Below, in pieces: positions 1 to 8,799 of a stretch of DNA of 33,256 nucleotides. How positions within the stretch are numbered: position 1 is the first letter of the stretch; the number at the start of each line of letters is the position of its first letter. This DNA comes from Calderihabitans maritimus (GTDB lineage Bacteria > Bacillota > KKC1 > Calderihabitantales > Calderihabitantaceae), in contig NZ_BDGJ01000197.1 of assembly GCF_002207765.1 (NCBI RefSeq), forward strand, positions 28,364 through 61,619, written 5' to 3'. The translations under genes and the position numbers were made by a program. Under the pieces are notes generated by a model. That model did not search any database. It worked only from the letters and a program-made list of their open reading frames with translations, and was not told the origin of the DNA.

Positions 1-688
1 CTCCCTTCACCATCTTCCCCGGCGGAACATCCTTGGTAACCACAGCTCCCGCCGCTACATAAGCTTCCTCACCAACTACCACACCCGGCACCAGAATGGA
101 ATTGCCGCCCACCCTGGCCCCCCTCTTTATGTAAGCCCCCTTCTTTTCCGTAAGCCGTTTTTCCGTCCTGCCCATATAGTTATCGTTAGTAGTAGTAACC
201 ATCGGGGCAATAAAAACGTGGTCTTCAATAACCACACCCGCCGTAATATACGCATTGGTCTGTATCTTCGTGTAGGAGCCTATTCTCACCTGATTTTCCA
301 CCGCTACCCCCCGGCCGATAACCACGTAATCGCCAATCCGGCAGTTTTCCCTGACCGAAGCCATATCGGCCACCACCACATGGTTTCCCAGTGTAGTACC
401 GGCATACAAAACTGCTGAGGTACCAATAATACAGGACTCACCTATCACCAGCGGCGGCGAATCTCCCTCCAGTCTCACGGTACTGGTTGGGGCCAGCTTC
501 GGCCTGCGGCCCAACACGGCATTATCCCCAATCTCGGTTCCTGCGCCCACTCTGGTCCCCGCGTGAATCACTACATTGTGGCCGATTACCACATTGTCGC
601 CTATTTCCACATTTTCCATGATCACCACATTAAAGCCCAGCCGACAGTTCTTCCCCAGCCGGGCGGTCTCATGAACAAAATTACTCAC
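1..688 (-). CDS. Left-handed beta-helix N-acetyltransferase, WbpD-like (3' end cut by window)
   Basis: The frame is open from a GTG at 688 to the window edge, about 229 residues. The protein begins MSNFVHETARLGKNCRLG and is built of repeated hexapeptides such as IGDNVV, IGHNVV and IGDYVV, the signature of the left-handed beta-helix acyltransferases. The TNDNYMGRTEKR stretch near residue 175 is typical of the WbpD/WlbB group, which acetylates the 3-amino group of a UDP-sugar uronate using acetyl-CoA in the cytoplasm. The GTG overlaps the TGA of the upstream oxidoreductase in a GTGA arrangement, so the two are probably translationally coupled. With the WbpB-like and WbpA-like genes upstream it fits a UDP-2,3-diacetamido uronic acid pathway. 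Family assignment is firm; the exact substrate is inferred. Confidence 0.88.
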   Translation of the reverse strand, partial: MSNFVHETARLGKNCRLGFNVVIMENVEIGDNVVIGHNVVIHAGTRVGAGTEIGDNAVLGRRPKLAPTSTVRLEGDSPPLVIGESCIIGTSAVLYAGTTLGNHVVVADMASVRENCRIGDYVVIGRGVAVENQVRIGSYTKIQTNAYITAGVVIEDHVFIAPMVTTTNDNYMGRTEKRLTEKKGAYIKRGARVGGNSILVPGVVVGEEAYVAAGAVVTKDVPPGKMVKG

Positions 689-1701
689 CGCAGCTTCACT
701 TCCCGTCCTGTTTTACTGGATTCATAGATGGCCAAGATAAGTTCCAGCACTTTTCTGGCTTCTCTGCCGTCCACCGCCGGCCGCCTGTCATTTCTTACGG
801 CATCTATCATGTCTAAAATAACCTGCTGGTGACCGTAATATCTCGGCAGTTCCAGCCCCTGCCCCACCAGCTTTTCCCTTTCCTCCTCGCCGCCCGGAAA
901 CTCCCAGGCCTCAACTCGACTCAGGGCTGTTCCGCCGATAACCACCGTCCCCGTTTCCCCAAAAATGCTGAGTCTCTCTTCCAAGTTCTTAGGATATATG
1001 GTGGTAGCCGCTTCAATCACACCAAAAGCCCCGCTGTCAAATCTCACCACCGCCACCGCCACATCTTCGGTCTCTATATTCCGGACCTTAGTACCGGCAT
1101 AACCAAACACCGACTCGACCGGCCCCATAAACCATTGTAGCAAATCCAGGTTATGGATGGCCTGATTCAACAGCATCCCCCCGTCCATTTCCCGGGTGCC
1201 CCGCCAATCCGCCTGGTCGTAGTACTCCTGGTTGCGGTTCCAGCGCACGGTGGCCTGCCCGTGGGTCAGCCTACCAAAGCGACCCCTTTCCAGGGCTTCC
1301 CGGGCCTTCAACACCGGGGGGAGAAAGCGGTTCTGATGAACCACCCCCAGCTTGACTCCCTCCTGCTCGCAGGCCTCTATGAGGGCATCGGCACTCTCCA
1401 ACGTAAGCGCCACCGGTTTTTCCACCAGGATATGCTTCCCTGCCCTGGCCGCCTTAATCCCCTGCTCTGCATGCAGCCCGTTAGGAGTGCAGATATTCAC
1501 CACCTGAATATCAGGCCTGCCCAAAATATCGTCCAGCTTCGTATAATACTCACAACCGTAGGCTTCCGCATACTCTTTTGCCCTTGCTTCATCTATATCC
1601 ATAACCGCAACCAACTGAGCCTGTTCAATATGAGCCAGAGCTTCCGCATGTTTGGCAGCTATTCTGCTACAACCTATAATGCCAAAACCCAGTTCTCGCA
1701 T
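685..1701 (-). CDS. Gfo/Idh/MocA-family NAD-dependent oxidoreductase, WbpB-like
   Basis: About 338 residues. The start is the internal ATG at 1701 (MRELGFGIIGCSRIAAKH), preceded by AGGGGTGTGATT; the longer frame upstream has no comparable ribosome site. The Rossmann motif GIIGCSRIA is at residues 7-15, the family EKP motif (LVEKPVAL) is near residue 97, and the C-terminal domain carries DGGMLLNQAIHNLDLL with the expected Asn and His. WbpB/WlbA proteins oxidise the C3 hydroxyl of UDP-GlcNAc uronate with NAD as cofactor. The HQNRFLPPV stretch near residue 121 resembles that subgroup. It lies between a glycosyltransferase and the WbpD-like gene, and its stop overlaps the latter's start. Other sugar dehydrogenase substrates remain possible. 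Confidence 0.88.
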   Translation of the reverse strand: MRELGFGIIGCSRIAAKHAEALAHIEQAQLVAVMDIDEARAKEYAEAYGCEYYTKLDDILGRPDIQVVNICTPNGLHAEQGIKAARAGKHILVEKPVALTLESADALIEACEQEGVKLGVVHQNRFLPPVLKAREALERGRFGRLTHGQATVRWNRNQEYYDQADWRGTREMDGGMLLNQAIHNLDLLQWFMGPVESVFGYAGTKVRNIETEDVAVAVVRFDSGAFGVIEAATTIYPKNLEERLSIFGETGTVVIGGTALSRVEAWEFPGGEEEREKLVGQGLELPRYYGHQQVILDMIDAVRNDRRPAVDGREARKVLELILAIYESSKTGREVKLR

Positions 1702-1824
1702 AATCACACCCCTGTTTAAGTCTGATCTATATCTCGATGTTACACCACGCTCTACCAGTTTTATCAGCTTAAGGGTGTCTACCATACCGTCGTTAAACAA
1801 CTAGGTAATGAGCCACTTTTTTAC

Positions 1825-3087
1825 TTAACCAATTTTTCGCCTCTCCCATTGTTTTATAAGGTTTGATACCTCTTTAACCTCTGCATCCATTCGCTCCTGC
1901 CACGTCCAAAAATACTCCTTGGCAAACCTTCGTGCATTTTTGCCTAGTTGCTTTCGACATCCCTCGTCCGCTAGGAGCCGTTTGATTACTTCGGGGAGTT
2001 TTTGTAATTCTTCATACTCAAGAAGTACACCGTTGTAACCGTTTTCGATAAACTTTCCAGTATCACCATTATTCAAGGTAACAATGCATTTTCCTGCCAT
2101 CATTGCTTCCAATAAAGGATTTCCTACGTTAGACCAATCATATAACGAAAGAAAAATATCGGCTGCAGCAAAGTACTTGGGAATCTCCTTACGACCTACT
2201 GCTCCTTCAAATCGAACATGGTTCTCCATGCCCAGTTCCTTTGTAAGCTTCTCCAGGTACGCCCGTTCAGGACCATCTCCCACGACTATTAAAATCACAT
2301 CGCTATATTCTTTAACCACTTCAGGTAAAGCTCGTATACTACGTTCAACCCTTTTCCAACCTATCAAACGACTTACGGTTAACAAGACCCACTTTCTATC
2401 GATGCCAAGATTTCTTCTAGCCTCATCCTTATCCGGCATAACTTCGAACAACTCCCAATCCACACCATTAATCCAAAACCTCACTCGATCCGTTTTAACT
2501 CCAAGTTGTTCAAGGACCCGGTTCCCTTGAGTACCGTCGTTTGTCATAATAACTAAATCAGTGGGTATCTTCAAACCAAGAACATGGTCCCATGCCCTAA
2601 GCATCCAAAACTTCTTCTTCATCCAATATAATCCAAGGCTTGTACCTTGAAACCGAGAGACAACAGGTACTCCCCACAGTTTAGATAGCAACTTAGCGAT
2701 AGGAACGCCATGGATTTCATACCCGTAAACCAGATCAATCGGGTGCTTAGAATGTAACCGTAGAGCCTTAAAGAGAACTTTTGTCTGAAACCATAACCAC
2801 CATACAATTCTGGCGAAAAAGCCTAGTTTTTTTATAGGCATCAACCTTTTTAGCCAAGGTGTATCGAAGCGGATAACATAAATATTGGGCTCTATATTCG
2901 TATTTGCATTTTCTTCTCTATTATTGCCTGTAATAAAATAGACATCCCAACCTCGTTCGGCGTAACCCTTAAGGGTCTCCCATAGGCTCGGTGCTCCTTT
3001 GTTTTGACCCATAGACCAACAATCCAAAGCGGAGATAATTAAGACCCTTTTTTTCGTCTCTGACGCTTTCCTATTTCTTCCTATCAT
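1825..3087 (-). CDS. Glycosyltransferase, GT-B fold (family 4 type)
   Basis: About 420 residues. The ATG at 3087 overlaps the flippase stop in an ATGA junction, which favours this start over the longer upstream frame. The N-terminal half (KKRVLIISALDCW) is the acceptor domain. The C-terminal half has VSRLIGWKRVERSI, VVGDGPERAYLEKL and NPLLEAMMAGKCIVT; the last supplies the nucleotide-sugar-binding Glu region of family 4 enzymes. Such enzymes add one sugar from a UDP or GDP donor to the lipid-linked repeat unit at the inner face of the membrane. Donor and acceptor cannot be read from the sequence. This gene and the next two upstream look richer in A and T than the WbpA- and WbpB-like genes around them, a visual impression consistent with a serotype-variable core. 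Confidence 0.86.
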   Translation of the reverse strand: MIGRNRKASETKKRVLIISALDCWSMGQNKGAPSLWETLKGYAERGWDVYFITGNNREENANTNIEPNIYVIRFDTPWLKRLMPIKKLGFFARIVWWLWFQTKVLFKALRLHSKHPIDLVYGYEIHGVPIAKLLSKLWGVPVVSRFQGTSLGLYWMKKKFWMLRAWDHVLGLKIPTDLVIMTNDGTQGNRVLEQLGVKTDRVRFWINGVDWELFEVMPDKDEARRNLGIDRKWVLLTVSRLIGWKRVERSIRALPEVVKEYSDVILIVVGDGPERAYLEKLTKELGMENHVRFEGAVGRKEIPKYFAAADIFLSLYDWSNVGNPLLEAMMAGKCIVTLNNGDTGKFIENGYNGVLLEYEELQKLPEVIKRLLADEGCRKQLGKNARRFAKEYFWTWQERMDAEVKEVSNLIKQWERRKIG

Positions 3088-4448
3088 AACACAACCCTCA
3101 CTTTGTCCCTTATCCAATGTCCCACTTCCGCACCCATTTGCCAGTATAGCACCCAATCTGACCGCTTAGGAATGAGAACGTCTTTGAGCGAATTATTCGA
3201 TAGACGGCAATACACCAAGAGACGAACGAAAAGTGCCACGGTGTAAGATACAGTTGACGCCCAGGCAGCCCCTGTAATTCCGTATTTAGGTATCCATAAG
3301 ACATTGAGGGCAACGTTAGTTATCAACCCGATAACGTCTACGTACATGTTAAATATTGGTAAACCACGCCCGGCAATATCGTTGGCCAGTATTCTGGCGA
3401 CTCCTAAAGCTATTATCCCTACCAGAAGGGCCTGTAATGGGCGGACGGCTGGCAAAAAAGCCTGAGAGTAAAGTAAGACTACAATCGATTGGCTGAATAG
3501 CATCAGCACAAATGCCACCATTGCAGTTATCCAGAGAACAGTCCGGGCCACTAACGGGGTGAACGAATCGTTTTTTAAATTGTCAATCTTAGAGGCTACC
3601 CTAGGGAAAAGCACTGTGGCTGCTGATTGAGAAACCAGCCACAACTTCTCGGCTAATCCTACTCCAACAGAATAAAAACCTACCGCAGAAGGACCCATAA
3701 AGCCGTGTACTAAAAACATGTCTACCCGATAGTTCAAAAATGCAATTATGTTGGATAAATGAGCTTGGAGGCCGTATTTGATAGCCCTTACCAAATACGA
3801 AGAGTTAAAACGAAATGAAACACCCCCACATATCTTCTTAACCCGGAAGTACAAGACAAGATCTACTAGTCCCCAGGAGATAACTGCTGCCAGTAAGGCT
3901 CCCCAGATCTTTATACGTAAAGCCCATAAAAAGATAAAAATTAACCCTAAAAAAAGGATCGCTTGTAAAAGTACAACGACATTATAATCTCTTACCCGGT
4001 TGGTTCCTAGCAACATGTTGTGAAGATAGGAAAAAAATAAGTTGCCTGGAATCAGCGCTAAAGCAAGCAAAAGGTATCCCACTGCAACCCCAGGAAATAG
4101 CTGATATCTAAAATACAATATCATAATGAGACCCAAAAAATATCCCGCCATGCTTAGAGCTAGAGCTAGTATAACATTGTTACCCAAGATTTCTTTTAGA
4201 GAATAAGACTTCCTGGCGGTATAAAAGGTTGTTGCCGGTCCGACACCTAAGTTCATAAAAGTCACTAACAATGAGGGAAGTAAGACAGTAAGAGTATAAA
4301 TACCTTTATCTTCCGGACCTAAAGCCCGGGCAATTAAGACGGAAGAGATTACCCCAAACCCAAGGTTTAATAAACGGCTAGCAAAAGTGATAACAACACC
4401 TTTGAAAAATCTTCCTCTGCCGACATTGTCACTTTTTGCTTCTTTCAA
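3084..4448 (-). CDS. Wzx-type polysaccharide flippase (MATE/MOP superfamily)
   Basis: 454 residues starting MKEAKSDNVGRGRFFKGV. About a dozen to fourteen hydrophobic segments can be counted by eye from residue 15 on. Characteristic features are the N-terminal stretch SVLIARALGPEDKGIYTL and a late PKYGITGAAWAST stretch. Proteins of this family flip undecaprenyl-linked oligosaccharides from the cytoplasmic to the outer leaflet. Its TGA overlaps the ATG of the following glycosyltransferase. It is one of two flippases in the window (the other ends at 16809), so this downstream module may once have been an independent cluster. A teichuronic acid or lipid-linked sugar translocase is an alternative within the same superfamily. 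Confidence 0.88.
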   Translation of the reverse strand: MKEAKSDNVGRGRFFKGVVITFASRLLNLGFGVISSVLIARALGPEDKGIYTLTVLLPSLLVTFMNLGVGPATTFYTARKSYSLKEILGNNVILALALSMAGYFLGLIMILYFRYQLFPGVAVGYLLLALALIPGNLFFSYLHNMLLGTNRVRDYNVVVLLQAILFLGLIFIFLWALRIKIWGALLAAVISWGLVDLVLYFRVKKICGGVSFRFNSSYLVRAIKYGLQAHLSNIIAFLNYRVDMFLVHGFMGPSAVGFYSVGVGLAEKLWLVSQSAATVLFPRVASKIDNLKNDSFTPLVARTVLWITAMVAFVLMLFSQSIVVLLYSQAFLPAVRPLQALLVGIIALGVARILANDIAGRGLPIFNMYVDVIGLITNVALNVLWIPKYGITGAAWASTVSYTVALFVRLLVYCRLSNNSLKDVLIPKRSDWVLYWQMGAEVGHWIRDKVRVVL

Positions 4449-4531
4449 GCGGTCATCCCTCTCTTAATTCAAACATACTGCTTTCCAAGAAACCTATAAA
4501 ATCAAATAAAAACGAACCGGATGGTTTTCGC

Positions 4532-5689
4532 TTAACTCCTCAACACATTTCTGTAAACATTGTCCCATTCTCTCCCGATGGCTTCGTAACTGTAACGGTT
4601 CCGGGCATACCTGGTAATTTTTTCAGGATGATATTTCTGGTAATGATCTAGCATGTAATCAATAGCTTTGGCCAAGGATTTACTATTACCCGGGGGAACA
4701 AGCTTTCCTACTTCGCTTGTGACGATTTCGTTTGGACCCCCAACATTGGTAGTAACTACTGGTTTCCCACAGGCTAACGCTTCGATTAACACCACTCCAA
4801 AGGTTTCATACAAGCTTGGTAATACAAAGAAATCACATTGCTTCATGAACTCAGCGACTTCTTCCTTCTTTTTTGTTCCGTGGAAATACACGATATCAGC
4901 TAAACCTAAACTGTTAGCTAGTTCCTCATATTCCTTGCGATTAGGTCCATCCCCTACAATATCCAGAATAAAATCATCGCGTTCTACTCTAAGCTGCGCA
5001 ATGGCTTCCAGAAGGTAAGGAACTCCTTTTTTGGAATCCAATAACGCCACTACGAGCATTCGTTTCCTGAGATCTTCCTTATCTCTTTTGGTACGAGCAC
5101 TTTCCGCTACAGAAAAGATTGACATATCTACAGTGTTAGGAACTACGCGGAAACGCGCCCGTATCCCATAGTTCTTAATATGCTTTTTAAGATCTATACT
5201 CACAGGACAGACTAGGTCAGCGTTTTCAAAAACGAACTTTGCCTTCGTCTTTTCAAGACATCCCAATGATTTACGTGCAAATCCAGAAAAATGTTCTGAA
5301 ATAACCACAGGAATATTATATCTCTTGCCTAAAAGTATAGCAGGTACACCTGCAGAGTAAACATGGGCATGAATCACATCGGGCTTAAACCCGTCTCGCA
5401 ACAATTTACGGAAAGCCCTGAATATCACGAAAAGGTAGATAAAATAAGATGTCTTAGGAATAAGCGACTTGCGATAACGGATACGTAGAGTACGGATACC
5501 CTCCTCGTTGTTCTCAGCGATTTCGTATAACTTCCTTCGTAAAGGAGTAACACCTTCGCTATAGAGTACTACCACGTCGTTATATAGATTTACTGCTTTA
5601 GCATGATCTCTGACAAAGATACCCGCTACTGAATTTCGTGCCGAGGGATACCAGCTTGGTAAAAACAGAATTTTGAGTCGCTCGGGCAT
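4532..5689 (-). CDS. Glycosyltransferase family 4
   Basis: About 385 residues. The ATG at 5689 (MPERLKILFLPSWYPS) is preceded by GAGGAAGGGAATAATC and is better supported than the ATG six codons upstream. The first half has the acceptor-side features PSWYPSARNSVAG and VIHAHVYSAGVP. The second half has IVGDGPNRKEYEEL and PSLYETFGVVLIEALACGKP, with the E-x7-E pair at about residues 295 and 303 typical of retaining GT4 enzymes. It probably adds a sugar to the undecaprenyl-linked repeat unit in the cytoplasm. A gap of about 145 bp separates it from the dehydrogenase upstream; that stretch is AT-rich and I see no convincing gene, promoter or terminator in it. Specificity is unknown. Confidence 0.9.
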   Translation of the reverse strand: MPERLKILFLPSWYPSARNSVAGIFVRDHAKAVNLYNDVVVLYSEGVTPLRRKLYEIAENNEEGIRTLRIRYRKSLIPKTSYFIYLFVIFRAFRKLLRDGFKPDVIHAHVYSAGVPAILLGKRYNIPVVISEHFSGFARKSLGCLEKTKAKFVFENADLVCPVSIDLKKHIKNYGIRARFRVVPNTVDMSIFSVAESARTKRDKEDLRKRMLVVALLDSKKGVPYLLEAIAQLRVERDDFILDIVGDGPNRKEYEELANSLGLADIVYFHGTKKKEEVAEFMKQCDFFVLPSLYETFGVVLIEALACGKPVVTTNVGGPNEIVTSEVGKLVPPGNSKSLAKAIDYMLDHYQKYHPEKITRYARNRYSYEAIGREWDNVYRNVLRS

Positions 5690-5833
5690 GATTATTCCCT
5701 TCCTCACCCTATTAAATGTTGATTTAAAGGTAAGACCAAAATAACATGGAGAACTTCGCCTGGTGATTTAAACAAGTCACTATTGTGTAAATATCAAATT
5801 CTAATAAAAAGAATGTCACACCTAACCTAATGA

Positions 5834-7150
5834 TCATAATTTAATGATTTTTCCCTTACCCTGCTTGACTTGCTTAGTCGCATTTCGCGTATCCACCACC
5901 AGGCGGGCCTTTTCCACCAGCCACTCATAATCAATACAACTGTGGTCGGTATGGATAATCACACAGTCAGCCCTTCCTAGCGTTTCCTCATTTAAAGGCA
6001 CCGATTTCATATCCAGCCGGCAGCTCCCGCGAGGCTTGACCTCAGGAACATAGGGATCATGGTAAACCACCCGGGCTCCCTTCTCCCTTAACAGATTGAT
6101 TAACTTGATGGCCGTTGATTCTCTTACGTCATCAATATCTTTCTTATATGCTACCCCTACCACCAGAATATCAGAGCCATTCAAGCTCTTACGTACCCGG
6201 TTAAGAGCATCAATGGTCTTCTCCAAAACAAAATAGGGCATGTAATTATTTATCTCCGCAGCCAGTTCAATAAACCGGGTATGGAAGTCGTATTGCCGGG
6301 CTTTCCAGGTAAGGTAGAAAGGGTCGATGGGGATACAGTGTCCCCCCACTCCCGGCCCGGGATAAAACGTCTGGATGCCAAAGGGTTTGGTAGACGCAGC
6401 ATCCACCACTTCCCAGACATCAATGCCCATGCGGTGGCAGAGCAGAGCCAATTCATTGACCAGGGCGATGTTCACTGCCCGGTAAGTGTTTTCAAAAACC
6501 TTGGTCATTTCCGCCACCCTGGGCGAAGAAACGGGAACGACATTGATGATGGTTTGCTGGTAAAAGGTAACGGCAACTTCCAGGCAGGCTTCGGTGACAC
6601 CGCCTACCACCTTGGAGGTATTCCTGGTGGTATAGCGCTTGTTTCCGGGGTCAACCCTTTCCGGCGAATAGGCCAGGAAAAAGTCCTTTCCAACCTTCAG
6701 GCCCGACTTCTCCAGCAGAGGAAGAACCACTTCCTCCGTAGTTCCTGGGTAGGTTGTGCTCTCCAGAGAAACCATCTGCCCCGGTCGCAGGTACTTCGAA
6801 ATCTGCTCCGTAACGTTTATAATATAGGATATGTCAGGATCCTTGTTTTCCGTCAACGGCGTGGGAACACAGATAATAATCACATCGCAGTCAGTCAAAA
6901 CACTAAAATCACCGGTCGACCTCAGCTTACCCCTTTCTACCAGCTCCCGCAGTTCCTCGTCCTTCACATCGCCTATATAATTCTCCCCGCGGTTTATCAT
7001 AGCTACCCGTTTGGGATTTTCATCAATACCAACTACATCATACCCTACCTTGCCCTTTTCCACCGCCAGAGGTAATCCTACGTATCCAATTCCTACTACA
7101 CCTATCTTAGCTGTTCTATCTAAAATCCTCTGCTTAATCCTTTCTTTCAT
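5834..7150 (-). CDS. UDP-N-acetylhexosamine 6-dehydrogenase, WbpA/WecC-like
   Basis: About 438 residues from the ATG at 7150 (MKERIKQRILDRTAKIG); an in-frame ATG four codons upstream and another at 7189 are alternatives, and none has an ideal ribosome site. The Rossmann motif GVVGIGYVGLPLA is at 17-29. The catalytic Cys272 lies in PGPGVGGHCIPIDPF, the form seen in UDP-GlcNAc/ManNAc dehydrogenases rather than the GGSCFPKD form of UDP-glucose dehydrogenases. These enzymes oxidise C6 of the sugar nucleotide twice with NAD to give the uronate. Downstream WbpB- and WbpD-like genes make UDP-GlcNAcA the likely product here, feeding a diacetamido uronate branch. WecC-like UDP-ManNAcA synthesis is the main alternative, as no 2-epimerase is in view. 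Confidence 0.9.
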   Translation of the reverse strand: MKERIKQRILDRTAKIGVVGIGYVGLPLAVEKGKVGYDVVGIDENPKRVAMINRGENYIGDVKDEELRELVERGKLRSTGDFSVLTDCDVIIICVPTPLTENKDPDISYIINVTEQISKYLRPGQMVSLESTTYPGTTEEVVLPLLEKSGLKVGKDFFLAYSPERVDPGNKRYTTRNTSKVVGGVTEACLEVAVTFYQQTIINVVPVSSPRVAEMTKVFENTYRAVNIALVNELALLCHRMGIDVWEVVDAASTKPFGIQTFYPGPGVGGHCIPIDPFYLTWKARQYDFHTRFIELAAEINNYMPYFVLEKTIDALNRVRKSLNGSDILVVGVAYKKDIDDVRESTAIKLINLLREKGARVVYHDPYVPEVKPRGSCRLDMKSVPLNEETLGRADCVIIHTDHSCIDYEWLVEKARLVVDTRNATKQVKQGKGKIIKL

Positions 7151-7230
7151 CCCCGGTACCATCCCTTCTGAAAGTTCCCAAAGGCACAAGCATCTGCCTC
7201 CATATTCGCCATTGCCCTGAAAAACTCCTG

Positions 7231-7270
7231 CAAAAGAAAAGAAGGAAGGCTGTGGCGTAAAGCCTTCCTT
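7231..7270 (-). terminator. Rho-independent terminator after the manC-manB module
   Basis: A perfect 10-bp stem (AAGGAAGGCT at 7242-7251 pairing with AGCCTTCCTT at 7261-7270) with a 9-nt loop is followed, on the minus strand, by a T-rich tail (complement of 7231-7241). It closes the transcript carrying manC, manB and the broken epimerase. The downstream dehydrogenase at 7150 therefore probably has its own promoter or depends on read-through. Confidence 0.85.
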
Positions 7271-7276
7271 AGCTTC

Positions 7277-7375
7277 TTAAACCACGACAACTATTTTAAA
7301 CCCTTTCTCGACGCAACAATCAACTATTTGGGAACCTATAAAGCCTGCTCCACCGGTTACCATTACTGTAGACAT
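7277..7375 (-). pseudogene. N-terminal remnant of a GalE/RmlB-type NAD-dependent sugar epimerase or dehydratase
   Basis: An ATG at 7375, preceded by GGGGTGAATTT, opens a 32-codon frame that begins MSTVMVTGGAGFIGSQIVD and ends in a run of valines before TAA at 7279-7277. GGAGFIGS is the nucleotide-binding glycine motif found at the extreme N-terminus of extended short-chain dehydrogenases; full-length members have roughly 300-350 residues and usually continue with an acidic residue after the second beta strand. Here the reading stops exactly there and is followed by seven bases and then a terminator stem. A deletion joining the gene's start to the terminator of the lost gene is the simplest explanation. 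It lies 33 bp after manB, so it was probably the third gene of that operon. Confidence 0.75.
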
Positions 7376-7408
7376 AAATTCACCCCGGAGATCAAAACAT
7401 GACTTAAC

Positions 7409-8788
7409 TCAATCTACTATCTCCCAATCAAATGGTTCTACTTCGGACATACCAGATAGAGCTTGTTTCATTTCGCCAGCTATCTCTTTTAAGGCATTCA
7501 AACTTTTGCCTTCACATCTAGCCACCAATACTGGCTGGGTATTAGATGCCCGCACCAGTCCCCAGCCTTCCGGAAACTGTACTCTCACTCCATCAACATC
7601 AATTATGTCGTAACCTTTATTACGGAAATACGACTTTAAGCTTTCAATAACTCTTCCCTTCGCTTCTTCCGCACATCCAATTCTTGTTTCAGTTGTTGCA
7701 TAATACCTGGGTACGTCGGACAGCAGTTCCGACAGTGGCTTATCGCTCTCAGATAAAATCCGCAGTAGCCTTGCCCCGGCGTAAAGGGCATCATCATAGC
7801 CAAAGTACTCATCCGCAAAAAAGATGTGTCCCGACATCTCCCCCGTAAACACTGCACCGATTTCTTTCATTTTGGCCTTGATTAATGAATGTCCCGTCTT
7901 GTAGAAGAATGGCTTACCCCCTAGCCGCTTAACTTCTTCCACCAGTGCCTGGCTGCATTTAACCTCAATGATGGCCTCAGCCCCGGGATACTTGAGCAGT
8001 ATCTCCCGCCAGAAAAGAATCTGAAGCATATCTCCCCAGATAATTTTACCTTTATCGTCTATTACACCCAGCCTGTCACCGTCTCCATCAAAGGCCAGCC
8101 CCAGATCCGCTCTTTCCTCAAGCACTTTTTCCCGCAAGGTCTCGAGGTTCTCCGTTACCGTGGGATCGGGATGGTGATTGGGAAAACTAGGATCGGAGTC
8201 GCAGTACAAATCAATCACCTGGCAGCCCATCTTTTTATAAAGAGCGGGAGCCCAGGGCCCAGCGGTACCATTACCGCAGTCAACTACTACCTTCAGAGGT
8301 TTTCCCAAACGTACCCTGGATGCTATGTATTCCAAATACTCTTCCCGGGGATTCCGTTCCTCTACCTGCCCATTTCCTGCAATAAATTCGCCTGCTTCAA
8401 AAAGTCGCCTTATTTTTTGAATCTCTTCCCCATAAATAGTGCTATCGCCTGCATAAACCTTAAAACCGTTATCTTCTGGAGGATTATGGCTGGCTGTGAT
8501 CATAACACCGGCTTGTACATCATAAAGCTGATGGGCAAAGTAAAACACCGGTGTAATTGTTTCACCAATGTCAAACACCTGGCAACCACAGCTAACGAGC
8601 CCGTCCACAACGGCCTCTCTTAACCGCGGGGAGTGAAGCCTGTTGTCCCTGCCCACAATAACCCGCCGGAACCCTTGTTGGATAAAATATGTGCCCAGGG
8701 CTTTACCTAATCGCAATACTTCTTCATTAGTAAAGTCCTCATCCGCCTTACCCCTGATATCATAAGCCTTGAATACTGATGCTCGCAT
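7409..8788 (-). CDS. manB: Phosphomannomutase/phosphoglucomutase
   Basis: 459 residues, the normal size for the AlgC-type alpha-D-phosphohexomutases. The start MRASVFKAYDIRGKAD is preceded by GGGAGGAACGTT. The catalytic phosphoserine loop TASHNP is at 98-103 (Ser100), the metal-binding loop DGDGDR at 234-239, the sugar-binding loop GEMSGH at 316-321 and the phosphate-binding RASNTQP near the C-terminus, so all four active-site loops are intact. GEMSGH is the form associated with glucose/mannose substrates. It interconverts mannose-6-P and mannose-1-P, the substrate of the guanylyltransferase 11 bp upstream, and may also make glucose-1-P for galU. The pairing with manC makes the mannose role most likely. 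Confidence 0.93.
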   Translation of the reverse strand: MRASVFKAYDIRGKADEDFTNEEVLRLGKALGTYFIQQGFRRVIVGRDNRLHSPRLREAVVDGLVSCGCQVFDIGETITPVFYFAHQLYDVQAGVMITASHNPPEDNGFKVYAGDSTIYGEEIQKIRRLFEAGEFIAGNGQVEERNPREEYLEYIASRVRLGKPLKVVVDCGNGTAGPWAPALYKKMGCQVIDLYCDSDPSFPNHHPDPTVTENLETLREKVLEERADLGLAFDGDGDRLGVIDDKGKIIWGDMLQILFWREILLKYPGAEAIIEVKCSQALVEEVKRLGGKPFFYKTGHSLIKAKMKEIGAVFTGEMSGHIFFADEYFGYDDALYAGARLLRILSESDKPLSELLSDVPRYYATTETRIGCAEEAKGRVIESLKSYFRNKGYDIIDVDGVRVQFPEGWGLVRASNTQPVLVARCEGKSLNALKEIAGEMKQALSGMSEVEPFDWEIVD

Positions 8789-8799
8789 AACGTTCCTCC

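Noticed and set aside
1153-1719. Plus-strand frame of 188 codons
   Set aside because: It is antisense to the WbpB-like oxidoreductase, whose motifs are clear, and shows no domain or ribosome site.
5690-5833. Possible promoter or terminator in the gap after the UDP-sugar dehydrogenase
   Set aside because: Boxes such as GTGACA and TTGATA occur, but no acceptable -10 at 16-19 bp follows, and the only inverted repeat (GTGA/TCAC) is too short.
6281-7075. Plus-strand frame of 264 codons
   Set aside because: It mirrors the UDP-N-acetylhexosamine dehydrogenase gene; the protein has no recognisable motif.
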